Source: Clostridia bacterium (GTDB lineage: Bacteria > Bacillota > Clostridia > RGIG6154). Taken from it: a stretch of 7,156 bases of DNA. The stretch spans positions 1-7,156 of the forward strand of contig JAFWXG010000034.1 of NCBI GenBank assembly GCA_017523005.1, read 5' to 3'. The position numbers were made by a program, and so were the translations under genes. The notes beneath the pieces were generated by a model. The model was not told the DNA's origin. It did no database searches and worked only from the letters and a program-made list of their open reading frames with translations. Every line of letters begins with the position of its first letter. Within the stretch, counting starts at the first letter, position 1. Of the stretch, positions 1 through 6,784 are shown one piece after another.

Positions 1-1
1 A

Positions 2-277
2 AATGACTTAAAGCATGCTGTAGTTATAGATGTTTCTGGTGCAGATAATAAATCTGTATATATAGGCTGTAAGGTTAAACTTTTTGACTATGAATTTGAC
101 GAAGAAGTTGAATATTATATCGTTGGTTCTAAAGAAGCAGATGTAAGAAACGGAAAAATATCTGACGCATCTCCTATTGGTAAAGCATTGATAGGAAAAG
201 AGTTAGGAGAAGAATTTGAGATTACCGTAGGGGACGAAAAGTTTAAATACAAGGTTCTTGAAATAAATAATGCTTAA
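2..277 (+). CDS. greA: Transcription elongation factor GreA, C-terminal part (5' end outside window)
   Basis: GreA binds the RNA polymerase secondary channel and stimulates cleavage of backtracked transcripts. The window begins in frame at base 2 and gives 91 residues before TAA, against about 158 for the whole protein. What is present is the last turn of the N-terminal coiled-coil region and the complete C-terminal FKBP-like domain. The segment reading EEVEYYIVGSKEAD, followed by ISDASPIGKALIGKELGEEF, is the conserved GreA/GreB core (compare 'YRIVGDDEAD...ISVNSPIARGLIGKE' of E. coli GreA). The acidic coiled-coil tip that acts in cleavage is upstream and cannot be examined. GreA is preferred over GreB because GreA is the usual Firmicute member, but the C-terminal domain alone does not fully separate them. 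The gene is followed immediately by an intrinsic terminator, so it ends its own transcription unit. Confidence 0.93.
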   Translation, partial: NDLKHAVVIDVSGADNKSVYIGCKVKLFDYEFDEEVEYYIVGSKEADVRNGKISDASPIGKALIGKELGEEFEITVGDEKFKYKVLEINNA

Positions 278-281
278 ACAA

Positions 282-320
282 AAAAAGACAACTTATTTAG
301 TTGTCTTTTTATAATTTTTT
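282..320 (+). terminator. Intrinsic terminator after greA
   Basis: A perfect 12-bp stem (282-293 with 299-310) closes on a 5-base loop, TATTT. Its core is AGACAACT pairing with AGTTGTCT. The stem is flanked by an A-run on the left and a T-run on the right, and further Ts follow at 315-320. It starts 4 bases after the greA stop. Because of the A/T symmetry it could also stop transcription from the opposite strand, but no reverse-strand gene is visible here. It separates greA from secA. Confidence 0.9.
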
Positions 321-332
321 ATTAAAAACCCC

Positions 333-361
333 TTTATATTTCGCTTAAAATATGTTATACT
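333..361 (+). promoter_or_regulatory. Sigma-A-type promoter for secA
   Basis: A -35-like TTTATA (333-338, 4 of 6 consensus bases) lies 17 bases from a -10 TATACT (356-361). The -10 is preceded by TG at 353-354, giving an extended -10 (TGnTATACT). A start about 5-7 bases downstream would leave a leader of roughly 12-15 bases, directly preceding the Shine-Dalgarno GAGGTGAT at 370-377 and the ATG at 381. It lies between the greA terminator and secA, where a promoter is needed. This is pattern matching only; no start site is mapped. Confidence 0.72.
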
Positions 362-380
362 ATTAAATTGAGGTGATACG

Positions 381-3122
381 ATGAAACTTTTGGAAAAAAT
401 ATTTGGAAATTACAGCCAAAGAGAGCTTAAACGCGTAATGCCTATTGCTGAAAAAGTTGTATCTTTGGATGAAGAATATCAGAAATATACAGACGATGAG
501 TTAAAAGTTAAAACTGAAGAATTTAAGAACCGCTATCAAAGCGGGGAAAGTTTAGATGATTTATTGCCTGAGGCGTTTGCTACAGTAAGAGAGGCTGCAT
601 GGCGTGTTCTTGGAATGAAGCATTTTTTAGTCCAGATTATAGGCGGTATTGTTTTGCATCAGGGCAGAATTGCAGAAATGAGAACAGGCGAAGGTAAGAC
701 ATTGGTTGCAACACTTCCTGCCTATTTAAATGCAATTTCAGGCAAAGGCGTTCATATTGTTACGGTCAATGACTATCTTGCAAAGCGTGACAGTGAATGG
801 ATGGGAAAGGTATATAATTTCTTAGGTGTAAGCGTAGGACTTGTTGTGCACGAATTAAGTTCTGACGAAAGAAAGCTGGCTTATAATGCAGATATCACAT
901 ACGGAACGAATAACGAACTCGGCTTTGATTATTTAAGAGATAACATGGTTATCGCAAAAGAAGAAAGAGTTCAAAGAGGTCATAATTTTGCGATAGTTGA
1001 TGAAGTCGACAGTATTTTGATTGACGAAGCGAGAACACCGCTTATAATTTCAGGTGTAGGCGATGAGTCAACCAAGCTGTATGAAATGGCAGATGCTTTT
1101 GTAAGCAAGCTTAAATTTAAGAAAATCAAAGAAGAAGATAAAAAAGTTATAGATACAGATGACAATGTTGATTATATTGTTGACGAAAAAGCAAAATCTG
1201 TAAACTTAACTCCTGCAGGTATCGAAAAGGCAGAACGCTATTTTGGTATTGAAAACTTGTCTGACCCTGAAAATATGACAATTTCACATCATGTGAATCA
1301 GGCATTAAAAGCTTACGGTGTAATGCAAAGGGACAAAGATTATGTTGTAACTTCGGATGGCGAAGTTGTAATTGTCGACGAATTTACAGGCAGAATGATG
1401 GAAGGCAGACGCTATTCAGACGGCTTACATCAGGCAATAGAAGCAAAGGAAAAGGTTGCAGTTCAAAGAGAAAGTAAAACGCTCGCAACAATTACATTCC
1501 AGAACTATTTCCGTATGTATGGTAAGTTGTCAGGCATGACAGGTACTGCCATGACAGAAGAACAGGAATTTCAGGGCATTTATAAGCTTGATGTAATTGA
1601 AATTCCTACTAATAAACCTCTTGCAAGAGAAGATTTAGATGACAGAATATATAAAAATGAACAAGCAAAATTAAATGCTGTTGTTGAGCAAATTAAAGAG
1701 TGTTATTCAAAGGGACAGCCCATTTTGGTTGGTACAATTACTATTGAAAAGTCCGAGCTTTTGTCGTCAATGCTTAAAAAGAACGGAATTCCTCATAATG
1801 TATTAAACGCAAAACATCATGAAAGAGAAGCAGAAATTGTTGCTCAGGCGGGCAAAAAAGGTATGGTAACAATCGCAACCAATATGGCGGGTCGTGGTAC
1901 TGACATTATGCTTGGCGGTAATGCTGAATTCATGGCAAAAAAAGAAATGCAGAAAAGAGGATATTCTGACGAGCAGATTCTTGATGCAACAGGCTATGGC
2001 GAAACAGATAATCAGGAAATTTTAGATGCAAGAAAACTTTATGCTGAACTGCTTGAAAAATTCAAAGCAGAAATTGCACCACAACATGACGAAGTCGTTG
2101 AGCTTGGCGGTCTTTATATACTCGGTACAGAACGCCACGAAAGCAGACGAATTGATAATCAGTTGAGAGGTCGTGCGGGCCGTCAGGGAGACCCCGGAGC
2201 ATCAAGATTTTATATTGCTATGGATGACGATATCATGCGCCTTTTCGGCTCTGATAAATATGCAGGAATAATTGACTCCTTAGGTATGCCCGACGATGAA
2301 CCACTTGAAATGAAAATGCTTTCAGGCGCTATTGAAACGGCTCAAAAGCGAGTTGAGGGAAGAAACTTTGATTCCCGTAAAAATGTACTTCAGTATGACG
2401 ATGTCATGAACACACAAAGAGAACTTATCTATGAACAGAGAAACAAAGTTTTAGATGGCGAAGATATCCGTGATAATATTGTAAATATGCTCTATGCTTT
2501 TGCAGAGGATGCGGTTTTGAGATTTACGGCAGAGGGCGAATATCCTGATGACTGGAATTTAGACGGACTTATTGAATATTTAGAAGGTATTTTCTTAGAA
2601 AAAGGAACTTTGTCATTTACTCATGACGATTTAGAGGATATGACAAGAGAGTCTCTTTTAGAGCAAGTTAAAGACCTTGTTATAGAATGCTACGAACAAA
2701 AGGAAAAAGACTTTACACCTCAGAATATGCGTCATTTCGAAAGATACATTCTTTTGAAAGTTGTAGACTCAAAATGGATGGACCACATCGACGAGATGGA
2801 TAGATTAAAGCAAGGAATATGGCTTCGTTCTTATGGACAGAAAGACCCTGTTATTGAGTATAAAAATGTGGGTAGCGATATGTTTGACGAAATGACAGAA
2901 GCAATAAGAGTTGATACTGCTAAATTTATTTTGAGCGCTAAATTAAGAGAAGAACCAAGACAGCATACAAGGCAGAAAGTTACTATGACAGAAAACCGCG
3001 GAGCTGAAAACGGACAAAAACAGCAGGTTAAAAAACAGCCTGTAAAAGTTCAAAAAGTAGGCAGAAACGATTTGTGTCCTTGCGGTTCGGGTCTTAAGTA
3101 CAAAAAGTGTTGCGGAAAGTAA
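381..3122 (+). CDS. secA: Preprotein translocase motor ATPase SecA
   Basis: SecA is the cytosolic and membrane-associated ATPase that pushes unfolded preproteins through the SecYEG channel. The 913-residue product is full length for the family. In order: N-terminal LLEKIFGNYSQRELKR; nucleotide-binding domain 1 with Walker A MRTGEGKT (100-107) and Walker B VDEVD (206-210), followed by IDEARTPLIISG; preprotein cross-linking domain about 225-370; SGMTGTAMTEEQEF (384-397); nucleotide-binding domain 2 with NMAGRGTDI (501-509) and motif VI QLRGRAGRQGDPG (594-606). The scaffold and two-helix-finger region includes MRHFERYILLKVVDSKWMDH (783-802). A charged, Lys/Gln-rich linker (about 855-893) leads to a zinc motif, Cys899-x-Cys901-x8-Cys910-Cys911, the SecB/ribosome-binding tail, here the CC rather than the CH version. 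All catalytic motifs are intact. The start is set by the family N-terminus and by GAGGTGAT ending 3 bases before the ATG. In Firmicutes secA is commonly followed by prfB, as here. Confidence 0.98.
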   Translation: MKLLEKIFGNYSQRELKRVMPIAEKVVSLDEEYQKYTDDELKVKTEEFKNRYQSGESLDDLLPEAFATVREAAWRVLGMKHFLVQIIGGIVLHQGRIAEMRTGEGKTLVATLPAYLNAISGKGVHIVTVNDYLAKRDSEWMGKVYNFLGVSVGLVVHELSSDERKLAYNADITYGTNNELGFDYLRDNMVIAKEERVQRGHNFAIVDEVDSILIDEARTPLIISGVGDESTKLYEMADAFVSKLKFKKIKEEDKKVIDTDDNVDYIVDEKAKSVNLTPAGIEKAERYFGIENLSDPENMTISHHVNQALKAYGVMQRDKDYVVTSDGEVVIVDEFTGRMMEGRRYSDGLHQAIEAKEKVAVQRESKTLATITFQNYFRMYGKLSGMTGTAMTEEQEFQGIYKLDVIEIPTNKPLAREDLDDRIYKNEQAKLNAVVEQIKECYSKGQPILVGTITIEKSELLSSMLKKNGIPHNVLNAKHHEREAEIVAQAGKKGMVTIATNMAGRGTDIMLGGNAEFMAKKEMQKRGYSDEQILDATGYGETDNQEILDARKLYAELLEKFKAEIAPQHDEVVELGGLYILGTERHESRRIDNQLRGRAGRQGDPGASRFYIAMDDDIMRLFGSDKYAGIIDSLGMPDDEPLEMKMLSGAIETAQKRVEGRNFDSRKNVLQYDDVMNTQRELIYEQRNKVLDGEDIRDNIVNMLYAFAEDAVLRFTAEGEYPDDWNLDGLIEYLEGIFLEKGTLSFTHDDLEDMTRESLLEQVKDLVIECYEQKEKDFTPQNMRHFERYILLKVVDSKWMDHIDEMDRLKQGIWLRSYGQKDPVIEYKNVGSDMFDEMTEAIRVDTAKFILSAKLREEPRQHTRQKVTMTENRGAENGQKQQVKKQPVKVQKVGRNDLCPCGSGLKYKKCCGK

Positions 3123-3138
3123 AAAAATATGGTAAAAT
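3110..3138 (+). promoter_or_regulatory. Candidate promoter for prfB, overlapping the end of secA
   Basis: TTGCGG (3110-3115, three of six consensus bases) is 17 bases from TAAAAT (3133-3138). TG at 3130-3131 makes an extended -10 (TGnTAAAAT, one mismatch to TGnTATAAT). The -35 lies in the last secA codons, and the predicted leader to the prfB ATG is about 25 bases. No terminator is visible in the 49-base secA-prfB gap, so read-through from secA is also likely. AT-rich gaps give chance matches, so this is a moderate call. Confidence 0.45.
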
Positions 3139-3171
3139 AATAATATTATGATTATAAAGGATGTGAAATAA

Positions 3172-4282
3172 ATGCTGGAATTTGACGAATATCGCTTAAC
3201 TTTAGAAAATATGAAGGACGGCATTGAAGAACTGAGGGATTCACTTTGACATTGCAGGCACAACTGAAAAGATAAAAGAATTAGAGGATTTGTCTGCAAA
3301 ACCTGATTTCTGGGATAATATTGAAGAATCTCAAAAGGTATTACAAAAAATAAAACAACTAAAAATTAAAGTAGATAATTATGAAAAGCTTTATACAAGT
3401 TGGGAAGATTTAATAACATTAGTTGAACTTGGAAACGAAGAAGAAGATTTGTCTGTTTTGGGAGAAGTTAAAAATGAGCTTAAGAATTTACAGCAATCTG
3501 TAGAAGATATGACACTTCAAACCCTTCTTTCAGGTGAATACGATGCAAATAATGCAATTTTAACACTTCATGCAGGCGCAGGCGGAACAGAGGCTCAGGA
3601 TTGGACAGAAATGCTTTATCGTATGTATTCCAGATGGGCAGAAAAAGCAGGATATATTGTAACTGTACTTGACTGTTTAGATGGAGACGAAGCGGGCATA
3701 AAAAGTATCACATTTCAGGTTTCAGGTCTTAACGCTTATGGCTATTGCAAAGCTGAAAAGGGTGTACACAGATTAGTCAGAATTTCTCCGTTCGATGCTT
3801 CAGGCAGACGCCATACTTCATTTACAAGTTTGGAAGTTATTCCTGAAATTGAGAATGATGATGTTATAGAAATTGCCGCCGACGAAATAAGAATAGACAC
3901 ATACCGTGCGAGTGGTGCAGGCGGTCAGCATATCAACAAAACCGACTCTGCAATCCGTATAACTCATTTCCCCACAGGGATAGTGGTATCGTGCCAGAAC
4001 GAGCGTTCACAGCACAAAAACAAGGAAATGGCTATGAGAATGCTTAAATCAAAGCTTGCTACCTTAAGAGAACAGGAGCAACGCGAAAAGATTGAGGGCA
4101 TCAAGGGTGAGCAAAAGGATATTGCGTGGGGAAGTCAGATTCGTTCTTATGTATTCCACCCATATAATCTTGTTAAAGACCACAGAACAGGGTTTGAAAT
4201 GGGAAATATCGGTGCGGTAATGGACGGAGAGCTTGACGGCTTTATTAACGAATATTTAAAAATGCTTGCTCACAAGAACTAA
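3172..4282 (+). CDS. prfB: Peptide chain release factor 2 (RF2), with programmed +1 frameshift
   Basis: RF2 recognises UAA and UGA in the ribosomal A site and triggers peptide release. The frame starting at ATG 3172 (MLEFDEYRLTLENMKDGIEE...) runs 25 codons to an in-frame TGA at 3247-3249. Reading then continues in the +1 frame from GAC at 3248, giving join(3172..3246, 3248..4282) and 369 residues, close to the E. coli 365. With the shift included, the anticodon-like SPF tripeptide falls at 205-207 and the catalytic GGQ at 250-252, exactly the E. coli positions. Residue 246 is Ala, as in most bacteria, not the activity-lowering Thr of E. coli K-12. The start is supported by AAGGATGTGA (3157-3166), 5 bases before ATG. 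A TTG at 3290 is often picked as the start when the shift is missed; it lies inside the gene (codon 40) and loses 39 residues. prfA follows after 12 bases. Confidence 0.96.
3234..3250 (+). promoter_or_regulatory. Programmed +1 ribosomal frameshift site of prfB
   Basis: The site reads GAGGGATTCACTTTGAC. The slippery codon CTT (3244-3246, codon 25) is followed by the in-frame stop TGA plus C (3247-3250), the poor termination context known from prfB. When RF2 is scarce, the tRNA-Leu slips from CUU to UUU and the ribosome resumes at GAC; when RF2 is plentiful, translation ends after 25 residues. An internal Shine-Dalgarno-like element stimulates the shift. AGG sits at the same distance upstream of CTT as in the E. 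coli AGGGGG-TAT-CTT-TGA-C, but only GAGG or AGGG can pair well with the anti-Shine-Dalgarno here (AGGGAT in place of AGGGGG). Codon numbers 25 and 26 also match E. coli. Confidence 0.95.
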
Positions 4283-4294
4283 CCGGAGGATTTT

Positions 4295-5362
4295 ATGATT
4301 GAAAAATTAGATGGTATTTTGGCGAGATTTGAAGATATTTCTGCCAAATTATCCACACAGGAAGTTTTGACAAATCCGCAGGAGATGACAAAGCTTTATA
4401 AAGACCATGCAGAATTAGAGCCCATTGCAACGGCTTATTTGGCGTATAAAAAAGCTGTAAATGACAAAGCCGATGCCGAAGAAATGCTTTTAGAAAGCAA
4501 TGATAAGGATTTTAAGGAAATGCTTGAATCTGAAATTTTAGAAAATAAGGCAAAGAGCGAAGACTTGTTAGAAGAATTAAAGATTTTGCTCTTACCTAAA
4601 AATCCTGATGACGATAAAAATGTAATCGTAGAAATCAGAGGCGGTGCAGGTGGAGACGAGGCTGCATTGTTTGGTGCAGATTTAATGCGTATGTATACAA
4701 GATATGCAGAACGCTTAAACTGGAAAATTGAAATGCTTTCATCTAACATTACTGAAATGGGCGGTGTTAAAGAAGTCGCGTTTTCCATAAACGGAAAAGG
4801 TGCATACAGCCGTTTGAAATTTGAAAGCGGTGTTCACAGAGTTCAGCGTATTCCAACCACTGAATCAGGCGGAAGAATACATACATCAACAGTAACTGTT
4901 GCTGTACTTCCTGAAGTGGAAGAAGTTGAAGTTGAAATCAATCCTAATGATTTAAGAATTGATGTTTTCCGTGCAGGAGGACCTGGCGGACAGTGTGTAA
5001 ACACAACCGATTCAGCTGTAAGAATTACTCATATCCCGACAGGACTTGTTGTTTCGTGTCAGGACGAAAAATCACAGCATAAGAACAAGGATAAGGGTAT
5101 GAAAATTCTTCGTTCAAGACTTTTTGATTTAATGCAGGAACAGCAAAACAGTGAGATTGCAAGTGAGAGAAGAAGTCAGGTAGGAACAGGGGACAGAAGC
5201 GAAAGAATAAGAACTTATAATTTCCCTCAAGGCCGTGTTACAGACCATAGAATAGGTCTTACACTTCATAAACTTGATATCATTTTAGACGGCGAACTTG
5301 ATGAACTTATAAATGCACTTGTAACTGCAGACCAGGCAGAGCGTATGAAATCTGCCGAGTAA
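4295..5362 (+). CDS. prfA: Peptide chain release factor 1 (RF1)
   Basis: RF1 reads UAA and UAG and hydrolyses the peptidyl-tRNA ester. The product has 355 residues, near the family's usual 360. The stop-codon-reading tripeptide is PTT (187-189, in RIPTTESGGRIHTS), the RF1 PxT form, which separates it from the SPF of the RF2 upstream. The catalytic GGQ is at 231-233 in GGPGGQCVNTTDSAVR, followed by HIPTGLVVSCQDEKSQHKNK (246-265). The N-terminal helical domain (about 1-105) is acidic and coiled-coil-like, as expected. Cys follows GGQ where many RF1 proteins have His or Ser; this is outside the catalytic triplet. GGAGGA at 4285-4290 sits 4 bases before the ATG. RF1 is usually paired with prmC (hemK), the methyltransferase for the GGQ glutamine; prmC is not in this window. 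Adjacency to prfB suggests cotranscription. Confidence 0.97.
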   Translation: MIEKLDGILARFEDISAKLSTQEVLTNPQEMTKLYKDHAELEPIATAYLAYKKAVNDKADAEEMLLESNDKDFKEMLESEILENKAKSEDLLEELKILLLPKNPDDDKNVIVEIRGGAGGDEAALFGADLMRMYTRYAERLNWKIEMLSSNITEMGGVKEVAFSINGKGAYSRLKFESGVHRVQRIPTTESGGRIHTSTVTVAVLPEVEEVEVEINPNDLRIDVFRAGGPGGQCVNTTDSAVRITHIPTGLVVSCQDEKSQHKNKDKGMKILRSRLFDLMQEQQNSEIASERRSQVGTGDRSERIRTYNFPQGRVTDHRIGLTLHKLDIILDGELDELINALVTADQAERMKSAE

Positions 5363-5378
5363 TTTAAGGAGAACTAAC

Positions 5379-6773
5379 ATGAAGGAATGGTTAACGGATA
5401 AAAGAATAGTCGCACTTGCTACAATTATTTTTGCATTATTTTTGGTGTTAACTGTATTTGTTTTTCAGTATGGTGTTTCGGATAACGGAGATTTAACAGG
5501 AAGACTTTTACATTTAGGTTTATACGACTCAGATGGTGCATCAGGGTCTGGCGGGTATGCCTTTAAATTCGGTGTGGGCGGAAAAGTTGATACTTTAACA
5601 ACTGCTGATATTCCTTATGCTTTGTTTACATCATTTTTGCCTAAAGACAGTTTTATTCCCGTGCTTATTCCTGCAACAATTTATATTTTGTTGCTTGTCG
5701 CAGGATTTTATTTGATTATCAAAAATCTTATTTCAAAATATAAATGGAATAATATCTTACTTGCAGTTTTTGCGATACTTATTTTGGGAGATGTCGGCTA
5801 TACAGCCTTTTTAAACACCCCTTATGTAAATGCTGCAGTTTTTTCATACCTTGTTTTAACTATAGGAGCTTTTTTGTGGTCCGCAAGGGAAGAAGAAAGC
5901 AAAAAGGCGATTGTTTTTGCAGGCATATCAGCGGTTTTGTTTGCTGGTTCAAGCCGTATAACAGCATGGTGCGGAATTGTTTTAGCCCTTCTTTTTATAA
6001 GAATGATTTTTGTTAAGAAAAATGCAATTCAAAAGATTTTATGTGCAATTTTTTCACTTTTAATTGTGTTTAGTTCTGTTTATGGTCTTGCAAACATCAA
6101 GACCTCCGACAGCGACAAATATAACAGCATATTTTATGGTGTTGCGCTTAACAACAGTGAAGAAGCTACAAAGCTTGGCTTTGATAACGAAACAGCAAAC
6201 CTTTTAAGCGGAACATCAGCATTTGAACAAAAAGCACTTGATTTTATGGCTGAAAACGATATATCTGAAACAGTATCTCCTTTGGATGTTGCTGGATACT
6301 ATGCAAAAAATCTGTCCAACTGGACTTTAAATATGAAGCAGGTTGCACAAAACAGCACCATGATTTCTACAGGATACCTTGGATACTTTAAATCAAGTTC
6401 ATCAAAGCTTTATCAGCAACCTAAATTATTTAATTTGTATGGTACATTAAAACGCAGAATTATTCCTGCAAATTTCTATATTTTATCTGCATTATTATTG
6501 GCATTTCTTGCAGGAACAATTTTCTACAGAAAAAAATATGCAATTTCTAATTCATCAAAGCTTGTTTGCGATGCTTTGATTTGCCTTGTCCCGTGCACAT
6601 TTATCGCATTCTTTTTACCTCTCATATATACAGGCTTTGCACAAATCAGTTTTGCAATGCATTTGTTTAATCTTTTGTTTGATATATGTGTTTTATCAGC
6701 AATAACGGGCGGAACAAAGCTTTTGTGGATTAGAAGAGAAGCTTTGAAAGAGAAGTTTGGTGTAAACCAGTAA
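5379..6773 (+). CDS. Multi-pass membrane protein, WsfD-like GT-C glycan hexose transferase (tentative)
   Basis: This is a 464-residue integral membrane protein with about 9-10 predicted membrane segments (roughly 10-30, 92-114, 124-144, 148-168, 177-210, 218-236, 365-384, 396-418, 424-445). A soluble, probably extracytoplasmic, region lies at about 237-364. After the first membrane helix comes SDNGDLTGRLLHLGL (34-48); acidic residues in the first outer loop (Asp35, Asp38) are typical of GT-C glycosyltransferases, which take sugars from polyprenyl-phosphate carriers. The pattern DKYNSIFYGVALNN (246-259), then LGFDNETANLLSGTSAF, then TGYLGYFKSS, recalls the WsfD-type family of S-layer glycan biosynthesis, recognised from memory rather than by search. 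If correct, it would transfer a hexose to a cell-surface glycan; substrate unknown. AAGGAG (5366-5371) is 7 bases from ATG. It sits 16 bases after prfA and 11 before sigH, so is probably cotranscribed. A membrane protein of unknown function remains the fallback. Confidence 0.6.
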   Translation: MKEWLTDKRIVALATIIFALFLVLTVFVFQYGVSDNGDLTGRLLHLGLYDSDGASGSGGYAFKFGVGGKVDTLTTADIPYALFTSFLPKDSFIPVLIPATIYILLLVAGFYLIIKNLISKYKWNNILLAVFAILILGDVGYTAFLNTPYVNAAVFSYLVLTIGAFLWSAREEESKKAIVFAGISAVLFAGSSRITAWCGIVLALLFIRMIFVKKNAIQKILCAIFSLLIVFSSVYGLANIKTSDSDKYNSIFYGVALNNSEEATKLGFDNETANLLSGTSAFEQKALDFMAENDISETVSPLDVAGYYAKNLSNWTLNMKQVAQNSTMISTGYLGYFKSSSSKLYQQPKLFNLYGTLKRRIIPANFYILSALLLAFLAGTIFYRKKYAISNSSKLVCDALICLVPCTFIAFFLPLIYTGFAQISFAMHLFNLLFDICVLSAITGGTKLLWIRREALKEKFGVNQ

Positions 6774-6784
6774 GCAGGTGAGAA

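Noticed and set aside
980..1165. Reverse-strand 61-codon open frame inside secA
   Set aside because: It lies wholly within the conserved secA coding region, shows no recognisable protein, and is a composition-driven shadow frame rich in Ser, Leu and Ile.
3140..3149. 10-base palindrome ATAATATTAT between secA and prfB
   Set aside because: It consists only of A and T in an AT-rich gap, has no loop or T-run, and is too weak for a terminator; expected by chance.
3148..3171. Upstream in-frame ATG at 3148 as an alternative prfB start
   Set aside because: It reaches TAA after seven codons, before the ATG at 3172. It could be a tiny upstream frame, but it has no ribosome binding site.
3247..3249. 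In-frame TGA in prfB as a disabling mutation or as reassigned/selenocysteine UGA
   Set aside because: CTT-TGA-C at codons 25/26 followed by +1-frame homology is the known programmed frameshift. Reading TGA in frame would not lead into the RF2 sequence.
2943..3299. Reverse-strand 118-codon open frame across the secA end and prfB start
   Set aside because: It overlaps the SecA zinc motif and the prfB frameshift region. Its apparent hydrophobicity comes from AT-rich antisense sequence, and there is no family resemblance.
3290..4282. TTG at 3290 as the true start of prfB, making a 330-residue RF2
   Set aside because: The frameshift reading restores the full N-terminal domain and puts SPF and GGQ at the E. 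coli residue numbers. The region before 3290 encodes conserved RF2 sequence and there is no good Shine-Dalgarno before this TTG.
4435..4788. Reverse-strand 117-codon open frame inside prfA
   Set aside because: It is antisense to conserved RF1 sequence, with a low-complexity Ser-rich product.
4007..5089. Near-identical 20-base segments in prfB (4007-4026) and prfA (5070-5089)
   Set aside because: Both encode the conserved SQHKNK stretch after GGQ. This is paralogy between RF2 and RF1, not a mobile or regulatory repeat.
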